A stretch of 64,000 bases of DNA from Atopsyche davidsoni (GCA_022113835.1 JAILWY010000025.1:3472001-3536000), one strand, 5' to 3'; shown: positions 1-11,731, numbered from the stretch's first letter. Notes: generated by a model not told the origin, from the sequence alone. Program-made: numbers and translations.

Positions 1-95
1 ACTGGAGTCAGGGTTGTCAGCTGAGGTATAGAAACTAAAACGATGTTTTTTTGTTCACATTAAAATTTTAAATTCACGCTCTTCCCGATTGAAAA

Positions 96-1167
96 GGGTT
101 TTTTAATATACATTTATGCAATACTAAGATTTTGATTGGGTTGCAAAGAAGAGGTATCGAAGCACTTCATCATCCTTGTTTATAGGTTTACCCCTCAGGT
201 TGATCGTTTACTTTATTTTGATAATCCCATGGTGGTCTCTCTCTTCTTCATTATTTTTTCAATGAAGCCTTAAAATGGACCAACTTTTCCACTCCAAAAA
301 AATAAAAAATGTTTCAAGATTCTCTATTTACTTTTTGATAATTTACAACAGTTGTTGAGGCTATGCTTACATTAAGGATTATGTTTGACCCCTGATCCTG
401 CGCGCAGGTTGTGTGGCTTACAAGGTGTGGCTTAGTTGGAAGCATACATGGATTTCTTTATTTTCTTATTGAGTTTATATACGGCTAAAAAAACCTTTTA
501 TTTTCCGCTGTCTGAGTGATGCTTGCTTTGTAGTGTAGACGTCATTTCTCCACTTCTGTTGTGCTGCAGTTGAAGGAAGTAAAAGGTTCACTAAATGTTA
601 TGTTGTCTCGGTTTTGCGTTATGGAGTCAAGGCCTGGACATTTAATACAGCAAAAATGTCACTTTATAGGAGAATCCTTAAAACACCATGGGTTGACTGC
701 ATCACAAATGAGAGAGTCTGGCACAGAATGTACTGTAAGTCTGAAGTACTGCCGAACCAATGAGACTATTCCAGGATAAGAACATACCAGACGATAAGAA
801 AATAATGAAATCCATGTATTCTTCCAACTAAGCAACACCTTGTAATCCACACAACCTGCGCGCAGGATCAGGGGATAACCACAATCCTTAATGTAAGCAT
901 AGCCTCAACAACTGTTGTAAATTATCAAAAAGTAAATAGAGAATATTGAAACATTTTTTATTTTTTTTGGAGTGGAAGAGTTGGTCCATTTTAAGGCTTC
1001 ATTGAAAAAATAATGAAGAAGAGAGAGACCACCATGGGATTATCAAAATAAAGTAAACGATCAACCTGAGAGGAAAACCTATAAACAAGGATGATGAAGT
1101 GCTTCGATACCCCTTTGCAACCCAATCAAAATCTTTGTATTGCATACATGTATATTTAAAAAAATCC
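96..1167. repeat. Long inverted repeat (fold-back), arms about 370 bp
   Basis: The arm at 96-470 and the reverse complement of 796-1167 match over almost their whole length with only scattered substitutions and small indels. The inner ends carry the palindromic CCTGATCCTGCGCGCAGG block, visible at 391-408 and again near 853-870. The 325-bp spacer is unrelated to the arms and contains a retrotransposon fragment. The structure could fold into a very long hairpin. It may be a fold-back transposon, or the product of head-to-head insertion or inverted duplication of one repeat. I see no transposase in it. The arms are clear from sequence; the class of element is not. Confidence 0.9.
578..763 (+). 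pseudogene. RTE-like LINE reverse transcriptase, C-terminal fragment
   Basis: A frame beginning near 578 and stopping at TGA 761-763 reads KRFTKCYVVSVLRYGVKAWT, then a short gap, then MSLYRRILKTPW and CITNERVWHRM. This follows the region just after the reverse transcriptase palm in RTE/CRE-like endonuclease-reverse transcriptases: the YG-x-x-x-W-T-L block, the YRRIL block and the TNE-x-V-L-x-R-M block. About 10 residues that normally lie between the W-T and Y-R-R-I-L blocks are missing. No start codon, no upstream RT motifs and no endonuclease domain are present, so this is a dead fragment. It fills the spacer of the flanking inverted repeat. Family assignment rests on motif recognition only. 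Confidence 0.7.
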
Positions 1168-1503
1168 TTATCAACGGTGAGGCTCTAGAAGAAGAGTAAT
1201 CGTGAGCTTTTGGGCTGAGGTTTGGAACAGTGCGTTGAAAAGTATACTGGTGTCAACCCTTGGCGGGGTGCTCGGGAGATTTATCGCGTTTGTCACTGGC
1301 ATTCCTGGCGCCGTCACGGAGGGTCAAGGGTTCAAATTTACAGGCCAGATACGCGGCCACACCACGCGCAAATAAACTTCAATATTTATTGCCAGATTTG
1401 AATTGATAAAAAGGGACGCTTAATAAACACGACCGGGCAGTGAGGAATATGCAATATCGTTATTTATCGCCGGAAGAAAATTAAATATTTATAAATATAG
1501 TGG
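1168..1503. other. No gene recognised
   Basis: Mixed-composition sequence between the first inverted repeat and a family A repeat. It includes a locally GC-richer stretch around 1255-1370. I see no open frame longer than about 60 codons and no RNA gene. Confidence 0.5.
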
Positions 1504-1738
1504 GTCTTCTCAGTAGAGGTTGGCGATCATTTCACTGCGCATATATTCATGCTGAACCAGTGTTCATGGTTTTATAAGGGGAAAATAGTGTAGTCCCAGG
1601 TTCACCGCAAGTCTGCGTATTTTTACTACTTACAAAGCTTCGGCGTTTAGATCTGATACTCTTTACTCTAGCACCCTACCTCGACAAGGTGTTTCGTGAG
1701 CACATCCCTCCTCAATTATTCCAAGTGCAGTTATTTTT
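1504..1738 (+). repeat. Dispersed repeat family A, copy 1
   Basis: It contains the family's ordered landmarks: GAGGTTGGCGATCATTTCA, CATGCTGAACCAGTGTTCA, GGGGAAAATAGTGTAGT, GGCGTTTAGATCTGATACTC and ATTCCAAGTGCAG. The same order recurs at 16175, 31812 (reverse), 59712 and 62404. The full-length unit seems to be about 330-350 bp. No coding potential is shared between copies, so it is more likely a non-autonomous element or the untranslated end of a LINE than a gene. Copy 1 lacks the middle segment that ends in CCCAATAGCATTATTAT in other copies. Confidence 0.8.
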
Positions 1739-2162
1739 ATATTCATTATTTTCGGTTGATCCCTGTCGCGAAGCGGGTTATATTCTGTAAGAATCTAGCT
1801 AACAGAGTGAGCCAAAAATCTAAACACCAGATTTATCGAGCCGGTAAAGATGGAGCAGATCACCCGTGAGGCTGCATAAGCGGGGGCGTTTAACATATTC
1901 ATATCGTTTAAGGCTTTTCCCGCTTTGGCGCGGAGCTTTTTCAGGGTGAATCGATAGACATGCCTGCAACAAAATTCATCACCGCGTTTCTTAACAAATC
2001 CACTAAAATTACTACGCAAAACCAACTACTAAATTACTGATTTGCATTTACAGAAATTATTTTTTCAGCAGTAACACTTGTTCATCCTGATTGGTATAAG
2101 CAGAGTCGCGTTTACTCTTTCACCATTTTTTAGTAGAGTCGAGTCAATCAGTATATTATATA

Positions 2163-2236
2163 GAAGGACACTGGCTCAGCATGAGTATATGCTTAGTGAT
2201 ATTGTCGCCAACCTCATCTGAGGATAGTCACCCGAT
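2163..2236 (-). repeat. Dispersed repeat family A, 5' fragment
   Basis: The reverse complement carries the GAGGTTGGCGACAATATCAC and CATGCTGAGCCAGTGTCC landmarks of the family A head. The rest of the element is absent, so this is a truncated copy. Confidence 0.65.
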
Positions 2237-5200
2237 GATGAAGTCATATGCTTCGAGTTATTTATATGTCACAAAAATTAAAATTATAACCCAAAAACAG
2301 ATATTTATTCTGATTTATCTTTGAGTCTCTCGGATGCATTAAATAAATAAGGCTGTGATAAACAGCGGAATCCTCGTAGCATCAGCTGCACCAAGCTGCT
2401 ATTTGTGTTCTTAGCTACACGTATCCGGGAGCGGCTTCCTCCCACCGCGGTGAAGCTGTATTCATCGACAAGGAAACGTTTGCGGGCGATTTAAATATAA
2501 ACTAAAATGTTGAAAAAAAAAAAAAAAAACGCAGCATAAAAAGTGTGACAATATTTTCATTAAATAAACTTGAAATATGATTTCACAATCTTGCATAGTA
2601 AAAATACGAAAATTTAGGCTATAAATAAATTTTTAAGATTTTCGCATTATCAAAATAAACGATTTTTATATAAATCAATTGTGATTTAAAACAAATTTTA
2701 AACGACGTGGTTTAAGAATTATCCGAAAAAAAATTATAAAATCGAAAATTAATATTTATCAGAGATTGAACAGTTAATATATAACAACGTTAATTTCATT
2801 TTTTTTAAAAATATTTTGGCTAGGCATTTAACCAGATTATATACATGTTTGTAATTTGGGTATATCTTAGAATTATTTTTATATGAATATTTTATATTTG
2901 TATTTTTAAATAGTTTTATGCCTGCAGCACCCTCACTCTTGCGCAAACTTTTCCTTGTTCTTCTGTACTTGGTTGTGTTGTAAGGGGTGGTGGAGCTCAG
3001 GTTTAAGTAAAATCCCACCCGTCCTCTGCGGAGAAACGAAACAATATGAGGAAATTATAAGAGGTCTTGTTTATGGAAAGGCATTAGCTACTCTGAGAGA
3101 TTGTAAGAGAACCGACCCCTTAAGGTATTTACTTTAATATGCACAGGTAATGCCGGCAGCAATATGCAGTGGATTTTAATTCCATATCCCTTGTTAAACA
3201 GGTAAAGTAGCACATCGACGCTTCAGTAACACTTAACATGCAATGTTTTTAAAAACATGAAAATTTAATATGTCTTATCAAAGAAAAACGACAAAATAAT
3301 TTTAAGTAAATCACGGTTAAAATAATTTTGTCACATTCACTACAGTTCCCCGAAGTTTATTTGAAAGATTTTTAATTAATTGAAAACAATATATATAATA
3401 ACTCAAAAATCAAACGTTGCTTTAAACTAGCTCATAGTTAATTAATAGGAATTTATATTACTTGTTTAAAATCTATATATTTCAAACAATGTAAGTACAC
3501 AGTGAATAAAATATTTATACACACATTTGTACATTCTGTGTAGTATGCTCATATGAAACGTTTCACAGAAATATTGTCTTTCCTACAAAGTGTCTGTTTC
3601 ATGAAACTTGTAACAATAAAAGGATTCATAAGCAAGGAACATGAAGACTTGCCATTTGCTTTTCTAACATCGGACTGGCCGACGAGTTCAACAGTCCTTG
3701 ACGCAAAAAAAATTGATGTAGATTGAAATATCTGTAAATATTATACGACATGTTGTCCTATTGAGACGTTGGCCAGTGTATTCAATATTTTTGACAGAAA
3801 TTACATCATGGAATTTCATATTTAATATTTTTATTATTTAATATTTTTTGTTAAAACTTTTTATTCTATACTAGGTTGTAAATTTTAGACGAAAAACAAA
3901 CAAAAATATTTTTATTTAAAAATATTGCGTTGCAATCGTTATGATGGTGCTATCAGTTGAATGCCTAAAAAGTATTTTTATTTTTAAATTTTACATAAAA
4001 TAGGTTCAATAAATAAAGCAAACTATTAAGCAACAATAAAATAAAAATTTACGTACATAAAAAGCTTTGTAAAATACCACGACATATATTAAGTAAAAAT
4101 TCTATTTTGGCGTCAATTAATCGGAAATATGCTTTACCATAGAAGCCGCTGCAATAAATCTAGTATTTTTTAAATATAATTATATATTAAATATAAATAT
4201 ACTACAATTCTAAGGACTCCGCATAATTTTCAAGGTAATTGGTCTGCAAAAGTTCAAATTTACCAAATCATTATACGACATGATGGCACAGTAAAATTTT
4301 ATGAAACATTAATCCGGCGTCAAGAGGCGCACGACTATGGTAATTAAATATTCATCTTTAATTTTGTGGGGGGAATGATACGCGCCTATCCATATGGAGT
4401 TTATGTACCCCATGGAAATTAAATTATAATTCATTGATACAATGTAATTGCTATCAAAGCGAAATTTTATAGTACATCAATTGAACTAAGCCTTACTGAA
4501 TATGACGGCAAGCTATTGCCTTTTATTTTGTTATGTTTCTATGCCACTGCCACCGCATTTTAAATGTTTTTATGGTATAATAAACTACTGTCTTTGACCG
4601 TCAGTTAGCAACAACGTAGCGGCCAGGGAATACGTGTTTTGGATTAGTTATCCAAAGCTTTGGATCGTACACTATCTGTCTCGTTGTTGGCGTAAAGGGG
4701 TAAAGCAATCCGTTTTTCAGTTTCTTCAATTTTTAGGTTATGTTTGATTTATACACTTTTCCTAGTTTTCTATGATTTCCACGTATACAGCATGGAAAAA
4801 ACTAAAGTCTTTCTGAACCAAGCACAGTCACGATTATCTCCGAAGTTCTACAAACTTGTCTACATACTTTTGTATTTGCGGCCTCTTACCCAGATATGAG
4901 AGTGGTTGTAAATTCATAATTGCCTTCTTATTTAATATATGATAAAAATGTCGATTATTTTTATTATTTTTTACTTTTTTTCTCGTCGGCGTATCAATAT
5001 ACTAGAGCAGAGGTGTTAAACTAGAGGTTTAAGAGCCGACGATGAACCCTTATATCCCAAGGCGCACTCGAGAAACACCTTACAATGATTTATAGTTTTA
5101 TTTTAGATATTCAGAACTATCACCTCGAATATGTATTCTGAGAACATTTCGTGGATTGTTCTAATCATTTTAAGGGTGAATTGTTTGCTGAAAATACTTA

Positions 5201-5572
5201 TTGTTTACACAAATAGCTTGATTATTTCGTTTTTAATTTATTGAAAGATTTTTTTCATCTTGTAAATTTTTATAACTTGCCTACCCCTGTGGGGTATCTA
5301 ATCAGCTGTATGGATACAAGACACAGAAAAACCGAGAAGTAAAATGCTGTAGAAGCAAAACGTATATATTTATGTTGGCTGATGCTTCATATGACACATG
5401 CTACAAATCTCAATGCGAGTCGCAAACACCAGCCAGGGAGAACCTTTTTGGTCAAATCTACGTATATGTTTACTTAAAAGAAGAAAGATAAAAGGTACTT
5501 GAATATTTTCAGAATCAACCCTTAGGCTGTTGTCAGCCCTTACGTGGTGGATTTAGAAACTGCATCTCTATA
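2237..5572. other. Gene-free A+T-rich stretch
   Basis: Long A/T runs and no convincing coding frame on either strand. The longest frames (at 2749-3018 and 2955-3137) overlap each other on opposite strands and show no motif. Nothing else recognisable was seen. Confidence 0.5.
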
Positions 5573-5905
5573 ATTACCGAAAGCTCATACACAGTGTTCC
5601 CAATATCATATTATCACTCGACACAAGATCGTCATGATTACCAAAAGCTTATACACAGCATTCCGAATGCTGTATTATGACCCAAAACTACACAGTGTTC
5701 CAAAAATTATACTATCACTGGTTACTACATTTTCATTATTATTAAGAGAAAATACACAGTGATAAGAATTTCAAATTATCACTTGATACATCTTCTAGAT
5801 CTAGATAATCAAAAGCTGTAAATAAAATAATATAATATTAACTGAAATTACATTTCTATGTATTCTAAAAGCTTATATATAACTAAATATCATATCATAG
5901 TACAA
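5573..5905 (+). repeat. Degenerate tandem repeat, unit roughly 65-80 bp
   Basis: Variants of ATTACCAAAAGCTTATACACAG followed by TGTTCC and a TATTATCACT-like block recur about five times, starting near 5574, 5638, 5688, 5752 and 5858. Individual units differ by many substitutions and indels. It reads as an old minisatellite. Exact period and copy number need a self-alignment. Confidence 0.6.
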
Positions 5906-6355
5906 AAAAATGTTTTATTTTGTTTTGCTTAGCAACAGTATTTTTTATAATTTTAAAGCTGAGATAGATAAAAAAAAAATTAAATTCATGACTAAAATTA
6001 ATACAAAACAACACGAAAAAACACAATAAAAATGTTTTTTTTTTTTAGATTGAATTATGGTTTCAAAAGTATCGTTTTAATTTTAATGTCAAAAAAACAA
6101 AAAATATATAAAAAAAATATATAATATTTATATTCAAAATATTTTTAAAATATTTTTTTTTTCAGATGATACCGTGCTTTTGGAGTCACCGTGTATATAA
6201 ACTCGGCTTCATGGTAGCCACTGTGCCACACAATGCATACGTAATGACGCGGCAGGGGCTGTGTGTCCCGCGCACTGCCACTTATCAAATATTCAGCATG
6301 TTTGATTTTCGCATACGTGACTATATAATTCTGTGCTAACTACTAGCTGCTAGAA
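5906..6355. other. Low-complexity A+T-rich stretch
   Basis: Poly-A and poly-T tracts dominate 5930-6165. A more mixed segment follows at 6166-6355. No gene or named repeat is recognised. Confidence 0.45.
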
Positions 6356-6430
6356 GCAGCTGCCTCGTGGTCCAGAGGCAGACCCCGGGACCATAAGGCT
6401 CTGGGTTCGATTCAGGGGATGAAAAATTAC
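6356..6430 (+). repeat. tRNA-like SINE head
   Basis: CTCGTGGTCCAGAGGCAGA resembles an A-box region. GGGTTCGATTCA at about 6403-6414 is a near-consensus B box (GGTTCGAATCC). The spacing between them is about that of a tRNA gene. The acceptor ends do not form a clear 7-bp stem, so I call a tRNA-derived SINE head or degraded tRNA rather than a working tRNA gene. Confidence 0.5.
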
Positions 6431-6488
6431 ATGACGTTGTAATCAGTAGTATCCAGAGAACATTAATTATATTAAGTATATGAAATAT

Positions 6489-6684
6489 TTAATTAATGAT
6501 TTGAAATAACTTTTTATAACTTCTTCACTTAATTGGTCATCATCAGATGCAGAATGATGCAGATGCAGATCAGATTCTGCATCTGATGATGACCAAGTTT
6601 TTTGGTTGAAACTAGTCATGCATAAATGTAAAAATAAACTCAACGTGAAGAAATTATAAAAAGTTATTTCAAATCATTAATAAA
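6489..6684. repeat. MITE-like imperfect palindrome
   Basis: The outer arms 6489-6528 and 6645-6684 are reverse complements with one or two differences (GATTTGAAATAACTTTTTAT against ATAAAAAGTTATTTCAAATC). An inner 23-bp arm pair at 6533-6555 and 6574-6596 is also complementary around a short GATGCA repeat. There is no coding capacity. It resembles a miniature inverted-repeat element; target-site duplications are not obvious. Confidence 0.75.
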
Positions 6685-6687
6685 ATT

Positions 6688-6955
6688 ACTAATATGATTC
6701 GGCACATTAGTTCATATATAGAAGATGATTTCAAAGAAACTCTCAAAAAAATATCATCGTGATTTGTGTGGGATTTGAATCCACATCTCCTGGTTTACAT
6801 GACCGGTGTACTAACCCCTGTACTAACGAATACTTCCGTTTATCGAGAATTTTTAACAATCATACTCTACATAAGAATCAATGTGCCCGTGAGAATGTGA
6901 GAGTTTTTTTGAAATCATCTTCTATATATGAACTAATGTGCCTAATCATATTAGT
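6688..6955. repeat. tRNA-Thr-like SINE pair in inverted orientation
   Basis: The minus strand of 6688-6855 carries a tRNA-like core: an anticodon-arm segment CACCGGTCATGTAAACC, then GTGGATTCAAATCCCACACA (B box and T arm). A 3' body follows with CACGATGATATTT and AGTTTCTTTGAAATCATC. The end of that body recurs in forward orientation at 6898-6955. The flank then carries the family tail AACCCGTAATGGGTAATAAA (6968-6987), so the copies form a palindrome with the tRNA-like core near the loop. The same module recurs at 45.9-46.7, 48.4-48.9 and 61.3 kb. Confidence 0.75.
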
Positions 6956-7010
6956 AATAATATAATAAACCCGTAATGGGTAATAAATTCGCATCTGATT
7001 GACCAATCCA

Positions 7011-8094
7011 TAAATAGATATACATTAATAAAAAATGGATCTTCACTAAACAAATGCCTTGTCCCTCAACAAGATGAAATCTAAAAGCGTTACTTACTTA
7101 AAAATAAATAAATGATATTTTAATTAAATGAAAAGCTTTTCCCGAAGGCACGTGTCCTTGAAGCTTCTTCCATATTTCTTTGTGTCTTTGTTTCTCACCT
7201 CGGACGAACCGCCATATATAACGTTGCAAGTGAGTTTTCTCAAGTAGATTTATTACCCCGACTCAAAAGGCCAAGGCTGCGTCTATAAAACACCCCCTTT
7301 GTGACGCACGTTTACCGCTGTACCTGCGCCCTTAATTAAAACTTCTGTATACCAAACAACTAGGTCGCACACTTTTATCAGGACATTCTTAAACAAATAA
7401 TAAAAAAATAAAAATTAGATTTTAGACTGCTCAGGTCTTCTGCAGAGACGGTCTCGATGTAAGTGGGCACCTGGCCAGTCTTAGAAAGTTTTGAGAAAAT
7501 GCTTACATCTTGTCAACAATGCACAGGAAATCGGGTGCAAGGAGTTGCAAGAAACACGCTGTAGGTTTCTTCAGAAGTTAATATTGAAACTTCACGAAAG
7601 TTTCGCCATTGTATCCTTAATATTAACCGATTGCAAAGAAAAAGTTTTCTGACTTTCGTGCATTACTTCGGTGTACTTTTAAACATAGTTATAAAATAAT
7701 TGTAGGGCCAGGTGTGGATCATGGATTAAAAGATATAGATGTATGTAACTAATATAAAGAAATATTTTTTTGTGGAATAAATCGTCCATATCTCCATTTT
7801 ATACTATAAAACGCGAAAATCTCGTCCAAGTGTACTTGGATAAGGTTCTGTCTTTGATATTAGAGAACGGCGACTCTACTATTATCATCATCGATAGCAA
7901 ACCCCAATTACACAAATACATAAGCGAGCATACTTTATAAAATATTCAGAGTGGTGGCAAAGTTTATTATAATAATATTAACACAGTTATATAACACTCA
8001 GGTAGACAAACTCGAAGCGAATTCTGAAACATTTTCAGAGCTGAAACCATCCGCGCTTAAACTTACCACTCAAAAATGTTCACAAACGTTTTGC
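7011..8094. other. No gene recognised
   Basis: A+T-rich sequence with a slightly GC-richer part around 7140-7340 that includes a CACGTG palindrome near 7151. No coding frame or RNA gene can be supported. Confidence 0.45.
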
Positions 8095-8262
8095 AGGAAA
8101 GTTCGGCGGCCTGGGGAGGGGATGGAATCCCACTTTGCTCTGCACTTCCGGCGGATTAATGCAACCACTCTGGGCGTGACGTCACTTCCGTGCGGCCAAT
8201 TACGATTAGCCCGCATTAACACTTCATTTCCGGCGAGGGAAATGCGCCTCTCTCGTTGTTAA
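8095..8262 (+). promoter_or_regulatory. GC-rich block with CRE and CCAAT-like sites
   Basis: A sharp rise in G+C inside A+T-rich DNA. It holds the full CRE palindrome TGACGTCA at 8177-8184, an ETS-like CACTTCCG directly after it, and CCAATTA near 8198. A 103-codon frame covers the block (7951-8262) but has no recognisable domain. This could be a promoter, an enhancer or a fragment of a GC-rich repeat. Function is inferred from site content alone. Confidence 0.35.
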
Positions 8263-10503
8263 TTTTTTGGCAATTCAAATTTCGGCAAGAACGAAGAAAT
8301 ATTGATCTGTTGGATTGTATTTAGAAATTTTTCAGCCGGAGTATATTTAAAATCGTAAAGCACCGAAGGTTCTAGAAAGAGGTTCATTGTGAGAATTCAC
8401 ACTCCCTTTTACTTTTTTATGAAAGATAACATATCATCAATTTCAGGAACGACCAAGCAACACGGATTTTTCAAAGTGTTTTGTGTGTTGAAAATAACGC
8501 ACGAGAAAGGTAAAGTACGAACATGCATACTATATAATTCAAACATAAACATCATTATACCGAGACGGTTAGCGTTTGAAGAGCATTTTTATAAAAAAAA
8601 TAATGATTGAATTAGTGAGTGGAGAAACGTGCTTCACCTTTCTTCAAGTAGGAATTTAAATATGTACTTTTGCTAACAAAAACCTTTTATGAATAATTTT
8701 TTTCGTTGACTATCTTTTTAGTAAAAGGTCTACACAAGATGCTCCTCGACGAGGTGTGCGGTGGTTCTTGTTATATTCTGGATAAGTAAGCATCCCATAA
8801 ATTTAATGGACTTCCATCTCTTCAGAAAGATCTTTCAGGTGCTGTCGTTTCAGCTTTATTTTTTAATTGGTTAAATATAAAGCCTTGAAAGCTCTTGCTT
8901 CGATCTGTCCTTTGGTCGCCGATCAAAAGCACTTTATATACGAAGACATTTATTTATAACAGTATCCTTGAAACGTTTCTTTTGCTATCTGATCTATAAA
9001 AACCTTGTCTTATATATACAACAATGAACTGAAAATAATAGTGTATACAAATAAACATAAAGTTTCAATAACTCTTGATTGTACGTAAAATTTTTGTAAA
9101 CTTTTATTGAATTCTAATATATAAGATTTTGTTAGGTATTCTTTTAATAAACATGTTTTACATTTAATTTATTATATAAAGAAGGTCATAGCAAATTGAA
9201 GATTCTTCCTGAATTTTTACTTAGAAAACTAATTAATCAAAAAATTTTAAGAAAAAAAACATTTCCTTATTCCATTATTTATAAAAGCTTTTAACATTAA
9301 AAACAGGTGTTGTTCTTCTTACATTGTTAAAAAAGGTAATGTTTTTATAAGTTCACATTTTATGCTCTCGTAGGTTTTGGTTAACTTTAAAAGAAAACAT
9401 TTTTCCTGTTTTCAGATTACTTTGACATTATTTTCAATCAGTGCATGCTGAAAACACCTTTCTTATTTTGTTTTACATATAAAAAAAAAAAAAACAAAAA
9501 ATTCTGAACAAGAACAGGGCATAAAAACTAAAGATGTCGTAATATTTTTAGAGCCATTATTAAATTGAAACAAAGTTTTTAAATTATCTTATACTTTTAT
9601 TATAATAAGATATGCTTGTCTTTTAGACTTTTATAGAGGGCTCTTAATTAAAATATAAAATGAAAAATAATTCCAGAAAGCACTTAAAACCCTATCTTGT
9701 TTACATGTTTACACCCGTAAAATGAAAGATTTAAAAGGTGAGCGAGGTGTATTTCCTTCGGATACAAAATATTTTACAAATATTAAACGGAATATTTTTA
9801 ACTATCGAGCAAATACCGACATTTGAAGCGAGTTTAATATTTTATAAAGCAGTGCGCCAGGAAACGGTCTGATCATCCCCTTCGAAGCGAAAAATACCCC
9901 AAGACCCTTCACAGTGAAATCATGCCCTGATATATAAATATATATATAAACAATCAAGTGCAGTAGGCCATATTTAATATTTGAATATATATTTTATATA
10001 TATATATATTTTTTTTATTATACTCGTATGCTTATTTGCGGTTTAGTAGAGAGTGTGTGTACATGACATCCCCGAGCAGTTCTCCCTTTACGATATGTTT
10101 TAATTTAGTTTTACTGGCTGGCAACACTTTGCTTGCTCGAGATATATTTCATAAGTGAGCCGTTTGGGCCATAACGAAATAGGCAATCATGTTTCATTTG
10201 AAAGCCTCTTTTTATTGCCAACAGCTACTCTAGCAACAAACTAGCTCGGGTGTGCTTTTAACACTTCAGGAACAACCCTAGGTTTTTCCATTGAAATTTA
10301 TACACATACACTCATTAAATAGTAGCTATCATTAAAAATCAGCTAAGACGATCACATCTATAACATTTTTTCATATAATAAATAGAAATTTACAACAAGA
10401 GCAAAAAATATTTATAATACATTGTGCCTATAAATTTAACGATATTTTCGAGGTTAGGTTTAAATTTTTATGTAGATACTCTTTTAGAGCAAACATTCGT
10501 AAA
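8263..10503. other. Gene-free A+T-rich stretch
   Basis: Contains short TA-rich runs near 9930-10010 and poly-A tracts. No coding, RNA or structured repeat signal was recognised. Confidence 0.5.
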
Positions 10504-10644
10504 ATGGCCCAGAAAGTGTTGCGGGAGCCATCACGGAGAACAGTACATCATCCCCCAAAAAAGGCGAAATCCCAACGTAATACTGTTATAAACGGGCCAA
10601 CGGTACAGAATGGGTTAATTGCTTCACTTTATGACGTCAAATAA
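10504..10644 (+). CDS. Small 46-codon ORF of unknown function
   Basis: ATG at 10504 lies in a favourable animal initiation context (AAAATGG: A at -3, G at +4). The frame runs 46 codons to TAA 10642-10644. The peptide starts MAQKVLREPSRRTVHHPPKK, continues AKSQRN and ends LIASLYDVK. It is basic in its first half, with a PPKKAKSQR stretch like a nuclear localisation signal. The G+C content is clearly higher than the surroundings, and the full CRE palindrome TGACGTCA (10632-10639) lies inside its last codons. No family is recognised. It may be a genuine small protein, an exon, the N-terminus of a degraded element, or chance. Confidence 0.25.
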   Translation: MAQKVLREPSRRTVHHPPKKAKSQRNTVINGPTVQNGLIASLYDVK

Positions 10645-11131
10645 AAAAAAATACTAGCAAGAAAATAAACAAATAGTCACGGACTTTACGGTACTAACCA
10701 CCTGAGGCATACGCAGGTACATACAGCCACATCCACGATAATTTATATATATATTGTTAAATAAGCACCAAAATATACGTACAGCTAATCTGTAATTTAG
10801 AGATATATTAATAACATCATTTTTTTTTGGCTTATATACATTTTGATACTGAGTCAACATTGTTGGTATGACTAAGAGCTCGGCGGTCCATTATGTGCTT
10901 CCCTTAGTGTCGGCGTGGCTAAATAATTTTATGAAAATATTTATTCAGTCATTTGGGATGAAGATTGTTATTTTAGGGTAGAATTCCATCCTCGCACCGG
11001 GTCTGAAAACTACAGATTACTGTGTGATATAAACAGTTGTTTTTTTTTATTACAAAGATTGAAATGTTACAGATTGCTTACTTATATAAAACGCTTGATA
11101 AAGTGGATCTCTTGTGCTTTGAAGGAATAAA

Positions 11132-11731
11132 TTAAGGTCTTAGACCCATAATCGAGTTTTTTGATCATTTTCTAGTCCGTTTTGTGAAAAATCGACTGCA
11201 CCAATCAAAAAAAATTAAATGCAAAAAGTTTGATACATCCCTTCTTCCGAATAAATATATTTTTATTTCTTTTAAATTTACTATTAATATGATAAATATG
11301 TGTTTTTCCGATTGAAGTGTAGGAATTTGGAGATTCGTCATGTCCCTTTTCCAAGAGTCCTAAACATTTACAAACATTTAAACATTTAAAAGGTAATGGA
11401 CTGCCTCTGGTGTGCCAACCAAATTTTTAAAATAATATGTCGCACAGGGTTTATATTTAATCTTTTAATTCCAATTGAAAAACAGACTTTTAAATGTTTA
11501 GGACTCTCGGAAAAGGGACATGACGAATCTCCAAATCCTACACTTCAATCGGAAAAACACATATTTATCATATTAATAGTAAATTTAAAAGAAATAAAAA
11601 TATATTTATTCGGAAGAAGGGATGTATCAAACTTTTTGCATTAAATTTTTTTTGATTGGTGCTGTCGATTTTTCGCAAAACGGACTAGAAAATGATCAAA
11701 AAAACTCGATTATGGGACCTAGACCCTTAAT
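11132..11731. repeat. Fold-back repeat family B, two 240-bp arms
   Basis: The arm at 11132-11371 and the reverse complement of 11490-11731 match nearly base for base. Both carry the landmarks CCCATAATCGAGTTTTTTGA, TTTTCTAGTCCG, GCAAAAAGTTTGATACATCC and TCCGATTGAAGTGTAGGA. The spacer is about 118 bp. A single arm of the same family, including part of this spacer, occurs at 53294-53590, so the repeat unit is about 300 bp and here sits head-to-head. Frames at 11396-11936 simply read through the repeat and are probably not genes. Confidence 0.9.
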
